Shown: positions 6,492 to 14,154, counted from the first letter of the stretch. The stretch is 30,408 nucleotides of DNA from an uncultured Demequina sp. (GCA_937925595.1 CALALQ010000158.1:1-30408), one strand, 5' to 3'. Program-made: numbers and translations. The notes: generated by a model not told the origin, from the letters alone.

Positions 6492-7481
6492 ATGCCCATC
6501 ACCTCCGTCACCAAGGACCCCGAGGCGCTCACGATGACCGTGGTCGCCGAGTTCCCCGCGACCGTTCAGCGGCTGTGGGACGCCTATGCCGACCCCCGCC
6601 AGCTCGAGAAGTTCTGGGGACCCGTCGAGTGGCCGGCGACTTTCACCCGGCACGACTTCGCTGTGGGCGGTCGCTCCGACTACTACATGACCGGTCCTGA
6701 CGGCGAGCGCTCCGGCGGCTTCTGGGAGTTCCTCGCGGTAGAGCCCGGAAAGAGCTTCGAGGTGCGCGACGGCTTCGCCACCGACGACGGCGGCGAGAAC
6801 ACCGAGCTGCCCTCCATGCGCATCGTGTTCACCTTCGAGTCGATCGACGGTGGCAGCCGTGTCACGACCACCACCCACTTCCCGTCGCTCGAGGTGCTCG
6901 AGCAGCTCGTTGGCATGGGAATGGAAGAGGGAATGAAGTCCGCCATGAGCCAGATGGACGCGGTCATCGGCGACCTCAAGAACTTCGCGCACGACCTCGC
7001 CACCAATGCGCAGATCCTGAGCGACACCCAAGTGCGCGTCACGCGCGTCATCCACGGATCCGTCGAGGACGTGTGGCGAGCCCATCACGAGCCCGAACTC
7101 GTAAAGCGCTGGCTGCTCGGCCCCGACGGCTGGGAGATGACCGAGGCCGTGGTGCCGGCAAACGTGGGAGACAGCTTCCGCCAGTGGTGGAAGCCCACCA
7201 CCGCAGACGTGCCCGCGGGCTTCGAAGAGGGCTTTGGCTTCGAGGGCGAACTGCTCGAGCGCGTCGAGAACGTGCGCGAGGTGTCGACAGAGCACATGAT
7301 CGGCACCGACTACCCGTTGACGCTCAACGAGATGACGCTCACCCCCGTGGAGGGCGGCACGCTCTTGACCCTCGTCATCACCTACGCGAACGCGGAAGCT
7401 CGCGACGCGGTCCTCGCGACCGGCATGACCGACGGCATGGAGGCCTCGTACGCCCGCCTCGAGCGCGAGGTGCTCGTCTAG
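6492..7481 (+). CDS. Tandem AHSA1/SRPBCC-domain protein
   Basis: A 329-residue protein made of two START-like SRPBCC domains of AHSA1 type. Domain 1 (about 10-160) has VVAEFPATVQRLWDAYADPRQLEKFWGP and GGFWEFLAVEPGKSFEVRDGF. Domain 2 (about 178-329) has VTRVIHGSVEDVWRAHHEPELVKRWLLGPDGW and LLTLVITYANAEARDAVL, ending in an amphipathic helix. Each domain forms a hydrophobic ligand pocket; single-domain versions are usual, so this is a natural duplication or fusion. It is co-transcribed with arsR, with GAAAGG about eight bases before the ATG. A role in handling a small hydrophobic compound sensed with ArsR is inference. Cytosolic. Confidence 0.9.
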   Translation: MPITSVTKDPEALTMTVVAEFPATVQRLWDAYADPRQLEKFWGPVEWPATFTRHDFAVGGRSDYYMTGPDGERSGGFWEFLAVEPGKSFEVRDGFATDDGGENTELPSMRIVFTFESIDGGSRVTTTTHFPSLEVLEQLVGMGMEEGMKSAMSQMDAVIGDLKNFAHDLATNAQILSDTQVRVTRVIHGSVEDVWRAHHEPELVKRWLLGPDGWEMTEAVVPANVGDSFRQWWKPTTADVPAGFEEGFGFEGELLERVENVREVSTEHMIGTDYPLTLNEMTLTPVEGGTLLTLVITYANAEARDAVLATGMTDGMEASYARLEREVLV

Positions 7482-7497
7482 CGCCCCCAGCGCCAAG

Positions 7498-7547
7498 ATG
7501 GTGGATGCTGCCCGGTGTTCGCTTGCGAACCGGGCAGCATCCACCAT
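7498..7547. terminator. Bidirectional terminator hairpin
   Basis: Eighteen-base perfect arms (7498-7515 and 7530-7547, beginning ATGGTGGATGCTGCCC) continue after a TG bulge into a five-base TTCGC/GCGAA stem with a TT loop. It lies between the convergent AHSA1 and methyltransferase genes, 17 bases after one stop and 14 from the other. Only short T runs flank it. Confidence 0.7.
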
Positions 7548-7560
7548 TTCCAGGGCGGGG

Positions 7561-8304
7561 TTAGGGCCTCGTAGCGATCATCGCGGTCTCGCCATACTCG
7601 GCATCCCGGCCGACGCTGCCCAGCAGTCCCGCTTCAGCCGCTCGCTGGAGCGTGCGTTCCGCCTGGTGCTCGCTGGTTTCGACGATCACGATCCCGGAAG
7701 GCGCGAGCAGGCGGGCGGCCGCCGAGAAGACCGCGGCCTGCAAGTCGGTGCCGTCCGGGCCGCCATCGAGGGCGAGACGCGGGTCGTGATCGCGGGCTTC
7801 GCTGGGCATCATCGCGATCTCGTCGGTAGGCACATACGGCGGGCACGCGACGATCACGTCGAACGGGCCAGCGAGCTCCGCGCCCATATCGCTCACCACC
7901 ACCTGACCGCCGAAGGGCGCTAGATTCCGCTCGGCCCATGCCACCGCCAGGGGCGAGATGTCCGCGGCGGTGACCACAGCGTCGGGCCGCTGAGATGCGA
8001 CTGCCGCGGCGATGGCGCCGGAGCCGCAGCACAGGTCGAGCAGGCTGCCGCCGTCGGGAATCCGAGAGACGGCGAGGCGAACCACGCGCTCGGTGCGGCG
8101 GCGGGGCACGAAGACCCCAGGGCCAAGGAGGATGCGCAGCCCAGCGAACTCCGCGAAGCCCAGAATGTGCTCGAGTGGCTCGCCGGCGACGCGGCGCGCG
8201 ACGGCGTCGTCCAGAGCGTCCCGCGGGATGTTCGCGAGCAGGAGTTCCGCCTCCTCCTCGGCGAACACGCAGCCGGCCTCGCGCAGCCGGTCAACAAGGT
8301 CCAC
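7561..8304 (-). CDS. PrmC/HemK-like N5-glutamine methyltransferase
   Basis: A 247-residue class I SAM-dependent methyltransferase. The N-terminal helical part (1-65) has AEEEAELLL and HILGFAEFAGLRILLGPGVFVPRRRTERVV, the PrmC hallmark; LLDLCCGSGAIAAAVA is the SAM motif. The catalytic NPPY-type motif reads VACPPYVP, with Cys in place of Asn. This matches the short PrmC-related subfamily in actinobacteria (putative protein N5-glutamine methyltransferase) and not the release-factor enzyme itself, where Asn is kept. The substrate is therefore uncertain. GTG start at 8304, six bases after a -10 TAGCGT on the minus strand. It is divergent from the cupin gene. Confidence 0.85.
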   Translation of the reverse strand: MDLVDRLREAGCVFAEEEAELLLANIPRDALDDAVARRVAGEPLEHILGFAEFAGLRILLGPGVFVPRRRTERVVRLAVSRIPDGGSLLDLCCGSGAIAAAVASQRPDAVVTAADISPLAVAWAERNLAPFGGQVVVSDMGAELAGPFDVIVACPPYVPTDEIAMMPSEARDHDPRLALDGGPDGTDLQAAVFSAAARLLAPSGIVIVETSEHQAERTLQRAAEAGLLGSVGRDAEYGETAMIATRP

Positions 8305-8326
8305 ACTGCGACGCTACCGTGGCGCT
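8305..8326. promoter_or_regulatory. Overlapping divergent leaderless promoters
   Basis: Only 22 bases separate two divergent start codons. The minus-strand -10 TAGCGT (8316-8311) and the plus-strand -10 TACCGT (8315-8320) share two bases, and each lies exactly six bases from its start codon (GTG 8304, ATG 8327). The -35 elements would then lie inside the opposite genes. The two transcription starts should compete. Confidence 0.6.
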
Positions 8327-8755
8327 ATGAGCAGTTTCGAGATCACCCAGATTGGTGCCCTTGACGAATGGCGAGAGTTCTACGGTGGCTTCCGCCCCGA
8401 TAGCAGCCGCGACGGGCGCCGCGTCGTGGACCACGAGCTCACGATGCAGTACATCGGCATGACGGCGAACGCGCTGCTGCCGGGAGAAGAGGCCGGGTAC
8501 TGGCACACCCACCACAAGGTCGAGGAGCTGTACGTGTTCCTCCAGGGCAAGGGCCAGATGGGCCTCGACGACGAGGTCGTCGACGTGGGCCCCGGCTCCG
8601 TGGTGCGCGTGGGCCAGGAGGTGTGGCGCACGTGGCGCGCACACCCAGACAGCACCGAGGAGCTTCGCTGGCTGTGCATCCGCGCAGGCGGCTATGAGCT
8701 CCCGCATCTGCCCGACGACGGCGAGCGCGGCCCCGACCGCCCCATGCCGTGGTGA
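8327..8755 (+). CDS. Cupin-domain protein
   Basis: A 142-residue single-domain cupin. Motif 1 is GYWHTHHKVEELYVFLQGKGQMGLDDE, supplying the His-x-His-(x)n-Glu metal ligands; motif 2 is weaker (VVRVGQEVWRTWRAHPDS). The N-terminus MSSFEITQIGALDEW leads into a short strand-rich region, and the C-terminus ends RGPDRPMPW. Such proteins are small cytosolic beta barrels, often metal-dependent; the substrate cannot be inferred. The ATG at 8327 is chosen because of the -10 box six bases upstream and the cupin-like N-terminus; the frame is open much further upstream but overlaps the divergent methyltransferase. Confidence 0.88.
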   Translation: MSSFEITQIGALDEWREFYGGFRPDSSRDGRRVVDHELTMQYIGMTANALLPGEEAGYWHTHHKVEELYVFLQGKGQMGLDDEVVDVGPGSVVRVGQEVWRTWRAHPDSTEELRWLCIRAGGYELPHLPDDGERGPDRPMPW

Positions 8756-8760
8756 TGCAC

Positions 8761-8927
8761 GCTGCGTGTCGCTGACGCCCGTTTTTCACGGGGTGAAGCG
8801 CGCTGCGTGTCGATTGCGCTTGGGCGGTGTGAGCAGCGCGTTCCGCGACCGCCGCGCCCACCGCGTGACCACAACCGACACGCAGCGCGCGGGGCATGCC
8901 CGAATCCGGGCGCAATCGACACGCAGC
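8761..8927. repeat. Intergenic repeat complex with nested inverted copies
   Basis: The 11-mer GCTGCGTGTCG occurs at 8761 and 8802, and its complement CGACACGCAGC at 8876 and 8917. The second and fourth belong to a perfect 18-base inverted repeat (8802-8819 and 8910-8927). A small hairpin, CCCGT with loop TTTTC and ACGGG, sits at about 8779-8793. No open frame here has a ribosome binding site or recognisable product. The layout resembles a small non-coding dispersed element; no transposase is present. Confidence 0.7.
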
Positions 8928-8943
8928 AAGCCGGGAGCGCGCA

Positions 8944-8982
8944 AAGCCGGGAGCGCGATCCGCGAGGATCGGCTCCCGGCTT
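8944..8982 (-). terminator. Terminator of the MFS exporter gene
   Basis: Arms 8944-8954 and 8972-8982 (AAGCCGGGAGC and its complement) enclose a second stem GATCC/GGATC with a GCGA loop. It lies just after the MFS stop codon (8987) on the minus strand, where the stem is followed by a short T run. A second partial copy, AGCCGGGAGCGCG, lies immediately next to it at about 8929-8941. Confidence 0.7.
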
Positions 8983-8986
8983 GTCG

Positions 8987-10399
8987 CTACGCCGCCGCGA
9001 GGACGAGCTCACGCTCCTCGACCGGCACAGCGCGCCGGTGCCGAGGCAGCGCCAGTCCCACGAGCGACGCGGCCACAAGGAACGCGACGCCGGTCCAGAT
9101 CGCGGGGATCGCGGAGCCGGTGTACTCGGTGGGAGTGAGCGCGCCGCCGGTGCCGGTGAACACTGCGGTGAGAATCGCGATGCCCAGTGCGACGCCGATC
9201 TCGCGCACGGTGGAGTTGGTGCCGGACGCCTTCGCGTGGTCCTCCTCACGCATGTTGGCGAGGATCGCCGTCGCGGACGGGGCGAACACGAGGCCCATGC
9301 CGATCCCCGCGAGCAGGAAGGCTGGAACGAGCGCCGAGTAGGCGACCGCGGGATCGGTGACGAGAGCGATCCATGCGAGACCGGCGGCCTGCATCGACGT
9401 GCCCGTCACGATCAGCACGCGGGTGCCCACGCGAGGCGCGATCAACCCCGCGAGGGGAGCCACCACGAGCGGTGCCATGGTCCACGGCATCGTCATGACA
9501 CCGGCCTGCAGCGGGCTCTTGCCCTGCACTACCTGCATGAATTGGATGAGGATGAAGATCGCGCCGAAGATGCCGATCGAGAACAGCAGTCCCACGCCAT
9601 TGGCGGCGGCAAAGCTGCGGTCCCTGAACAGATTGAGCGGCAGCAGCGGCTGAGCGACGCGGCGCTCCCACGCGAGGAACGAGACGAGCAGCACTCCGCC
9701 TCCCACGAGTCCGGTCAGCACCGGGGTGGAGGTCCAGCCTGATTCGTTGCCGCGGATGATGCCGAACACGATGCCGAACACACCCGTCGCAGCGAGCGCG
9801 AGTCCCAGCAGGTCCAGGCGAACCCGACGCCCAAAGCTCTCGCTGAGCGCGGCGAACACGAGTCCCACGGCCACGATCCCAACTGGCACGTTGAGCCAGA
9901 AGATCGCGTGCCACGTGAGCCCCTCCACAACGGCGCCGCCGATGAGCGGGCCAGCAGCTACACCAAGGCCCGCGACCCCGCCCCACACGCCGATCGCCAT
10001 GGGCCTCAGCCTGGACGGCACGGCTCCCGCGAGCAGGGCGAGGGACAGCGGCATGACGGCCGCCGCACCGGCACCTTGAATGGCCCGCGCGGCGATGAGG
10101 ACACCCGGCGTGGTCGCCATCGCGCATAGCGCCGACGCTGCGGTGAAGACCGCGATGCCCGTCACGAAGACGCGGCGACGGCCAAAGCGGTCGCCCAGCG
10201 CGACCGCCATGAGGATGAGGCTCGCGAAGGCGAGCGAGTAGGCGTTGACGATCCACTGCAGCTCTTCGAGCGTTGCGCCAAGGTCCCTGGCCATGACCGG
10301 AAGAGCGTTGGTGACCACGAGGTTGTCGAGTGTGGCCATGAACATGGGCAGCGCCGCGGCGGCGATGATCAGCCCGAGCGGCTTGTGAGTGGCTGACAT
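8987..10399 (-). CDS. DHA2-family MFS drug:proton antiporter (EmrB/QacA type)
   Basis: A 470-residue, very hydrophobic protein with about 14 predicted membrane helices, the DHA2 layout. Family motifs are clear: LDNLVVTNALPVMARDLG in helix 1 (motif D1), GDRFGRRRVF in loop 2-3 (motif A), ARAIQGAGAAAVMPLSLAL (motif B region) and GVWGGVAGLGVAAGPLIGG in helix 5 (motif C, typical of antiporters). It exports small toxic or drug-like compounds using the proton gradient. The start MSATHKPLG at 10399 is preferred to one at 10444, which would begin inside operator DNA; GGGGAAGGGA lies upstream. It is divergent from tetR at 10481, and two TetR-type dyads lie between them. A hairpin terminator follows the stop. 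Confidence 0.93.
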   Translation of the reverse strand: MSATHKPLGLIIAAAALPMFMATLDNLVVTNALPVMARDLGATLEELQWIVNAYSLAFASLILMAVALGDRFGRRRVFVTGIAVFTAASALCAMATTPGVLIAARAIQGAGAAAVMPLSLALLAGAVPSRLRPMAIGVWGGVAGLGVAAGPLIGGAVVEGLTWHAIFWLNVPVGIVAVGLVFAALSESFGRRVRLDLLGLALAATGVFGIVFGIIRGNESGWTSTPVLTGLVGGGVLLVSFLAWERRVAQPLLPLNLFRDRSFAAANGVGLLFSIGIFGAIFILIQFMQVVQGKSPLQAGVMTMPWTMAPLVVAPLAGLIAPRVGTRVLIVTGTSMQAAGLAWIALVTDPAVAYSALVPAFLLAGIGMGLVFAPSATAILANMREEDHAKASGTNSTVREIGVALGIAILTAVFTGTGGALTPTEYTGSAIPAIWTGVAFLVAASLVGLALPRHRRAVPVEERELVLAAA

Positions 10400-10421
10400 G
10401 GTGTGTCCCTTCCCCTTAGTT

Positions 10422-10471
10422 GTAATCGGTTGATTACTTAACATTCGACACTGTAGTAATCAATTGATAAC
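10422..10471. promoter_or_regulatory. Two TetR-type operators and the tetR promoter
   Basis: Box 1 (10422-10437) is GTAATC-GGTT-GATTAC, a perfect dyad; box 2 (10456-10471) is GTAATC-AATT-GATAAC, with one mismatch. They are 34 bp apart, about three helical turns. Box 2 overlaps a tetR promoter made of -35 TCGACA (10445-10450), a 17-bp spacer and -10 TAACCT (10468-10473), seven bases before the ATG at 10481. Box 1 lies just upstream of the exporter ribosome binding site. Confidence 0.8.
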
Positions 10472-10480
10472 CTTGTCAAC

Positions 10481-11107
10481 ATGAACGCCTCACCCGAGCG
10501 AATGAGCGCCGAAGAGCGTCGTGAGCAGATCCTCCGGGCGGCTACCGTCGTCTTCGGCGAACGGGGCTATGTAGGAGGCACGACGGACCAGATCGCGCGC
10601 CAGGCTGGCATCTCCCAGGCCTACGTGGTGCGCATGTTCGGCTCCAAAGAGCAGCTCTTCTCTGCGGTGGGCGACTACGCGGCGGGCCGCGTGGCGGACG
10701 CCTTCCGCGAAGCCATCACCACGTTCCCGGAGGGCGCCGGCCCCGTCGAGCGCCAGACCATCCTCGGCGACGCCTACGCCAAGCTCCTCGCCGACCGCGG
10801 CCTGCTGCTCAGTCTTCTCCAGCTCTTCTCGCAGGGCCACGACCCCGTGTTCGGCCCGCAGGCGCGCGGCTGCTTCCTCGACGTCTACAAGGTCGCTCGC
10901 GATGAGGCCGGCCTGGGCACGGAGGCCGCGACCCAGTTCTTCGCTCGCGGCATGCTCCTCACCATCCTGATGGCCATGCGCATGCCCGACGCTGTGGCCA
11001 CCGATCCCGACGCGGCAGAGATGCTGGGGGCGGCGGCAGGCAACGTAGGCCCCACATTCATCGACCTCGCCACCTCTCACCTCCCGCTTCCCGACGTCCG
11101 GCGGTAG
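10481..11107 (+). CDS. TetR/AcrR-family regulator of the MFS exporter
   Basis: A 208-residue TetR protein. The DNA-binding domain (residues 9-58) reads EERREQILRAATVVFGERGYVGGTTDQIARQAGISQAYVVRMFGSKEQLFSAVG, a textbook TetR_N helix-turn-helix. The C-terminal ligand domain is helical, with LLLSLLQLFSQGHDPVFG and FFARGMLLTILMAMRMP. The gene is divergent from the DHA2 exporter, and two matching dyads lie in the 81-bp spacer, so it is very likely the local repressor of both genes, released by an exported compound. A leaderless or very short leader is likely. The YCII gene starts ten bases after the stop but has its own -10 box. Confidence 0.94.
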   Translation: MNASPERMSAEERREQILRAATVVFGERGYVGGTTDQIARQAGISQAYVVRMFGSKEQLFSAVGDYAAGRVADAFREAITTFPEGAGPVERQTILGDAYAKLLADRGLLLSLLQLFSQGHDPVFGPQARGCFLDVYKVARDEAGLGTEAATQFFARGMLLTILMAMRMPDAVATDPDAAEMLGAAAGNVGPTFIDLATSHLPLPDVRR

Positions 11108-11110
11108 CGT
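11105..11110 (+). promoter_or_regulatory. -10 box of the second YCII gene
   Basis: TAGCGT lies exactly six bases before the ATG at 11117 and overlaps the tetR stop codon. The same hexamer or a close TAnnnT form is found at this spacing in front of many other starts in the window. No Shine-Dalgarno is present, so translation is probably leaderless. Confidence 0.55.
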
Positions 11111-11116
11111 GGCGGG

Positions 11117-11443
11117 ATGGCCCAATACGTCATCACGTTCCCCGCTCGCACGATGATCCTCAGCGACGAGGAGTTCCAGCAAGCAGGTGTGGATGCGAAC
11201 GCCGTCGTCGAGGAGATGAAGGCGGCTGGTGTCTACGTCGCCGCGGGCGGCATCAACCCGGAGCTTCCGGTGGAGCTGGTGGCGGCCGATGGTTCCGTGA
11301 CGCCCGGGCCCTACCCGCATACGGAGGGCTTCAACGGCGGCGTGACGGTAGTCGAAGTCGACTCACGGGAGCAGGCGGTGTACTGGGCATCCAAGGTCGC
11401 GGCCGCGTGCCGCTGCCCTCAAGAGCTCCGCGAGCTCTTCTAG
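11117..11443 (+). CDS. YCII-related (DGPF-type) protein
   Basis: A 108-residue protein with the YCII-like ferredoxin fold: MAQYVITFPARTMILSDEEF, then VVEEMKAAGVYVAAGGINPELPVELVAADGSVTPGPYPHTEGFNGGVTVVEVDSREQAVYWASKVAAACRCPQELREL. The GGI...G..HTEGF..G segment corresponds to the DGPF region, although DGPF itself reads TPGPYPHTEG here. It ends with a Cys pair CRC near residue 100. Function is unknown for the family. It is transcribed from its own promoter behind tetR and ends tail-to-tail with the Lrp gene, the two stops overlapping by three bases. Confidence 0.85.
   Translation: MAQYVITFPARTMILSDEEFQQAGVDANAVVEEMKAAGVYVAAGGINPELPVELVAADGSVTPGPYPHTEGFNGGVTVVEVDSREQAVYWASKVAAACRCPQELRELF
11421..11439. 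terminator. Hairpin at the convergent YCII/lrp ends
   Basis: The arms AAGAGCTC and GAGCTCTT with loop CGC form a perfect eight-base stem just before the shared stop region (11440-11443). As both genes end here, it can serve both directions, although it lies within coding sequence and lacks a clear U-tract. Confidence 0.45.
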
Positions 11444-11904
11444 GCCGGCAGGATGGGCCGGTTCTCGTAGAAGGTCTGCAGCACCACCGTGGTGCGAGTG
11501 CTCACTGACGCCGCAGCGCGGATCTCCTGAATGAGCGACTCAAGGTGCCTCGGTGAGGCGACGCGCACGAACAGGATGTAGCTGGCCTCGCCCGCGATGG
11601 AGTGGCACGCCTCGATCTCGGTGAGGTGCTCAAGGAGCTCCGGGGCGTTGTCCGGCTGGGCCGGGTCAAGCGGGGTGATCTCCACGAACGCGGCAAGCGG
11701 CTTGCCCACGGCCTCTGCGTCAACCAAAGCACGGTAGCCGGTGATGACTCCGCGCTTCTCAAGCCGCCGCAATCGCGTCTGCACCGCAGACACGGACAGC
11801 CCCACCGCAGCGGACAGGTCGGCGAGGGTGGCGCGGGCGTCCTTGGACACCGCGCGCACGATTCTGGCGTCAGTCTCATCCTCGAGGCGCACATCATCGT
11901 TCAT
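11440..11904 (-). CDS. Lrp/AsnC-family regulator
   Basis: A 154-residue Lrp/AsnC protein. The helix-turn-helix (about 10-55) reads DETDARIVRAVSKDARATLADLSAAVGLSVSAVQTRLRRLEKRGVITGYRALVDAEAVG, with the usual ITGY hinge. The RAM ligand-binding domain follows, with LAAFVEITPLD, IEACHSIAGEASYILFVRVASPRHLESLIQEI and a final TRTTVVLQTFYE strand. Such proteins sense amino acids and often regulate a divergent gene; the neighbour is the DUF6421 operon containing a threonine aldolase, so regulation of that operon by an amino acid is a fair inference. The minus-strand -10 TAGGGT (11917-11912) lies seven bases before the ATG. Confidence 0.94.
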   Translation of the reverse strand: MNDDVRLEDETDARIVRAVSKDARATLADLSAAVGLSVSAVQTRLRRLEKRGVITGYRALVDAEAVGKPLAAFVEITPLDPAQPDNAPELLEHLTEIEACHSIAGEASYILFVRVASPRHLESLIQEIRAAASVSTRTTVVLQTFYENRPILPA

Positions 11905-12028
11905 GGGGGTGACCCTATCAGCGCGGTTCCGTCATGGCAGGAAAGATTCCGGCAAACAAGATGAGCAGCAGGAACATTTCCCGTAGACTTTGACGAAAGG
12001 AGTCAAGGTCGACTCGAGGAGGTCCCCC
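11905..12028. promoter_or_regulatory. Divergent lrp-DUF6421 control region
   Basis: This 124-base spacer holds the lrp -10 (TAGGGT, 11917-11912) and a plus-strand -10 TAGACT (11984-11989) for the operon. A short dyad, TTGAC (11990-11994) and GTCAA (12002-12006), sits at the expected transcription start. AGGAGG (12017-12022) is a strong ribosome binding site for the ATG at 12029. The middle is less GC-rich than its surroundings, as expected for a bound control region. Confidence 0.5.
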
Positions 12029-13459
12029 ATGTCCGTCCGTACCCACTCCACTGATGCCAGCGTCGGCGCTCCTGAGACCGTCCGCGACGCGAGCCGGGCC
12101 GAGGCGAGCGACGCGTGGCTGCGCCTCAAGGCCGCCGCGACCGCGATCCAGAGCCTCCAGGTCCAAGACGGCTCCATCCCTGAGGCGAGCGATCACGACC
12201 AAGCCCGCCACCTCGTCGGCGAGATCACCGCGGCCATCCGCGCCCTCGCCCCAGCCTTCCCCCACGACGCGGCCTACCTCGAGGCCGCGATCACGGACTT
12301 CGAACGCTGGATGGATGGCGGCTTCGGCGTCCCCGACTTCCTCGACTCCCTCAACGCCTTCGCGCCCGCGAGCAACCGCGTTGACGGCCTGCGCCACCTG
12401 GTGGTCTTCCCCATGTACACGCAGAACGGCTCTCGCGACCGTCATGTCGAGGCGCTGCTGTGCGAGGTCATCTGGCCGGAGTTCATCGCGCGGCTGGAGG
12501 CCAGCGACTACGGCAACAAGCTGTTCCTCTCGCTGCGCTTCGTGGACTTCACGGCCGGCTACGACACCAACTCGGCAGTGCTGTTCCCGGAGACCATCGC
12601 GATGCGCGAGGTGCCCACGTTCACGTGGGGCGCGATCTTCCAGGACCGCGAGGCCGCGCGCTTCCGCCGCGTCATCCGCGCGGTCGCCGACACCACCAAG
12701 CTCGACGTTCCCACCGGCATCCAGCGCATGCTCGACGACCAGAAGCTGACGGAGAAGGTCTTCGTGATGTGGGACATGATTCACGACCGCAGCCACATGC
12801 GCGGCGACCTCCCGTTCGACCCGTTCATGATCAAGCAGCGCATGCCGTACTTCCTGTACTCCCTGGAAGAGCTGCGCTGCGACCTCACCGCGTACCGCGA
12901 GTGCATGGCTATCGAGAAGCGCCTCCAGGCTCGCCTCGACGCTGGCGAGACCCTCGACGACGTCGAATTCGAGATGCTCGACTGCGCCCGCCTGGTGCAG
13001 GACGCCGTGATTCTCGAGCGTGGCTTCCGCTTCCCGCTCACCGGCTCTCGCGTGCGCAACTACGACGGCCTTGGCGGACAGCTGCTGTTCGCGTGGCTCC
13101 ACCAGCGAGACGTTCTGCACTGGACGGACACGGCCCTTTCTTTCGATTGGGAGCATGTGCCCGACGCTGTGGTCGCCTTGAGCGATGCCATCAACGATCT
13201 GTACTGGCGTTCGATCGATCGCCCAAAGACCGCTCACTGGCTTGCGGCCTACGACCTGGTGAGGTCGGTGCTTACGCCCAACCCTGCGTCGGTGTGGAAC
13301 CGGGGACTGCCGGACGAGATCCTGGCCGGTCCCCCCAAGGGCTACACCGATGCCGTGCTCGACGACGAGTTCCCGCTGTCGATGTTCTTCGAGGCGCTCG
13401 ACAAGAAGACTCGCCCCATCGTCGAATCCACGGCAGGCATCACCGGCCGCGATGCATGA
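12029..13459 (+). CDS. DUF6421-family protein
   Basis: A 476-residue soluble protein that I recognise as the DUF6421 type found across actinobacteria; no biochemical function is known to me. The N-terminal 60 residues are Ala/Arg-rich and variable. The central part is conserved-looking, with HLVVFPMYTQNGSRDRHVEALL, LRFVDFTAGYDTNSAVLFPET, MREVPTFTWGAIFQDREAARFRRV and KVFVMWDMIHDRSHMRGDLPFDPFMIKQRMPYFLYSLEELRCDLTAYRE. The motif MIHDRSHMRGDLPFD has a HD...H pattern and a nearby RMPYFLYSLEELRCD helix, which could bind a metal, but that is a guess. It heads an operon with SDR, threonine aldolase and HAD genes, preceded by AGGAGG and next to a divergent Lrp regulator. Confidence 0.85.
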   Translation: MSVRTHSTDASVGAPETVRDASRAEASDAWLRLKAAATAIQSLQVQDGSIPEASDHDQARHLVGEITAAIRALAPAFPHDAAYLEAAITDFERWMDGGFGVPDFLDSLNAFAPASNRVDGLRHLVVFPMYTQNGSRDRHVEALLCEVIWPEFIARLEASDYGNKLFLSLRFVDFTAGYDTNSAVLFPETIAMREVPTFTWGAIFQDREAARFRRVIRAVADTTKLDVPTGIQRMLDDQKLTEKVFVMWDMIHDRSHMRGDLPFDPFMIKQRMPYFLYSLEELRCDLTAYRECMAIEKRLQARLDAGETLDDVEFEMLDCARLVQDAVILERGFRFPLTGSRVRNYDGLGGQLLFAWLHQRDVLHWTDTALSFDWEHVPDAVVALSDAINDLYWRSIDRPKTAHWLAAYDLVRSVLTPNPASVWNRGLPDEILAGPPKGYTDAVLDDEFPLSMFFEALDKKTRPIVESTAGITGRDA

Positions 13460-13476
13460 CGTGGCAGGCTTGACGC

Positions 13477-14154
13477 ATGAGCGTCGCAGGCAGGCACGTG
13501 ATGATTGCTGGCGCCACGAGCGCGTCGGGACTCGCCGCCGCGCGGGCGCTGATCGCCGCGGGTGCGCGAGTGGTCGCGGTGGGTCGCGACCCGGCCAAGC
13601 TGCGTGAGCTGAGGTCCACTGTGGGTTCGAGCGCGCTTCATCCGGCCGTGTGCGATCTCACGGACGAGCGGGCGGTCGCGGACATGAAGGCTCATGTCCA
13701 CAAGACGGCCGGACCTATCGACGGGCTCCTTCACCTGGTGGGCGGCTGGAGGGGTGGCGGCGGCCTCGCCGGTCAGTCCGACGCTGACTTCCGCATTCTC
13801 GAAGGCTCGCTTACGGCGTTGAGGCATGTGAGCAGGGCCTTCGACGCTGACTTGCGCGCCTCGGAGGCGGGGAGGCTTGCCGTGGTCTCCTCGACCGCAG
13901 TGGGCCGGCCCCTCGCGGGCGGCGCGAACTACGCCGCGATCAAGGCGGCGACGGAGGCGTGGGCGCGGGCTGCTGCCCAGGGCTTCGCCAAGGATGCCCG
14001 CGACGCAGAGCGCGAGGTGAGCGCAGCGTCGGTCATCTTCAGGGTGAAGAGCCTGGAGGGGCTCGAGGACGACCTCGCGACGCGGTTCGTGGGGCTGTGG
14101 GACGCGCCCGCCGAACTGATCAACGACACCATCATCGAGATTGGACAGCCGTGA
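13477..14154 (+). CDS. Short-chain dehydrogenase/reductase in the DUF6421 operon
   Basis: A 225-residue SDR enzyme. The nucleotide-binding loop at the N-terminus reads MIAGATSASGLAAARALIAAGARVVAVGRD, the dinucleotide GxxxGxG-like motif with Ser replacing one glycine. The active site is visible: Ser in LAVVSSTAV and the Tyr-x-x-x-Lys motif in ANYAAIKAATEAW. The chain is shorter than the usual 250 residues and has a Gly-rich loop (VGGWRGGGGLAGQ) near residue 90. It probably oxidises or reduces a hydroxyl or keto group with NAD(P)(H). It starts 17 bases after the DUF6421 stop without a clear ribosome binding site, and its stop overlaps the next start as GTGA. Confidence 0.92.
   Translation: MSVAGRHVMIAGATSASGLAAARALIAAGARVVAVGRDPAKLRELRSTVGSSALHPAVCDLTDERAVADMKAHVHKTAGPIDGLLHLVGGWRGGGGLAGQSDADFRILEGSLTALRHVSRAFDADLRASEAGRLAVVSSTAVGRPLAGGANYAAIKAATEAWARAAAQGFAKDARDAEREVSAASVIFRVKSLEGLEDDLATRFVGLWDAPAELINDTIIEIGQP

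Noticed and set aside
5454..7547. 697-residue minus-strand open frame across dsbA, YCII, arsR and AHSA1
   Set aside because: It spans four convincing plus-strand genes and a 56-bp palindrome, and has no recognisable domain.
8802..8927. Insertion sequence with terminal inverted repeats
   Set aside because: The interval is about 126 bases and contains no transposase frame or visible target duplication; at most a non-autonomous element.
8807..9742. 311-residue plus-strand frame over the repeat complex and exporter gene
   Set aside because: It is antisense to a clear 14-helix MFS protein and has no start signal.
11918..11977. 19-residue hydrophobic frame MFLLLILFAGIFPAMTEPR upstream of lrp
   Set aside because: It looks like a membrane peptide but has no ribosome binding site and sits in the lrp-DUF6421 control region; not enough to call a gene.
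11918..13237. 439-residue minus-strand frame opposite DUF6421
   Set aside because: Composition is that of an antisense frame; the plus strand has strong ribosome binding and family support.
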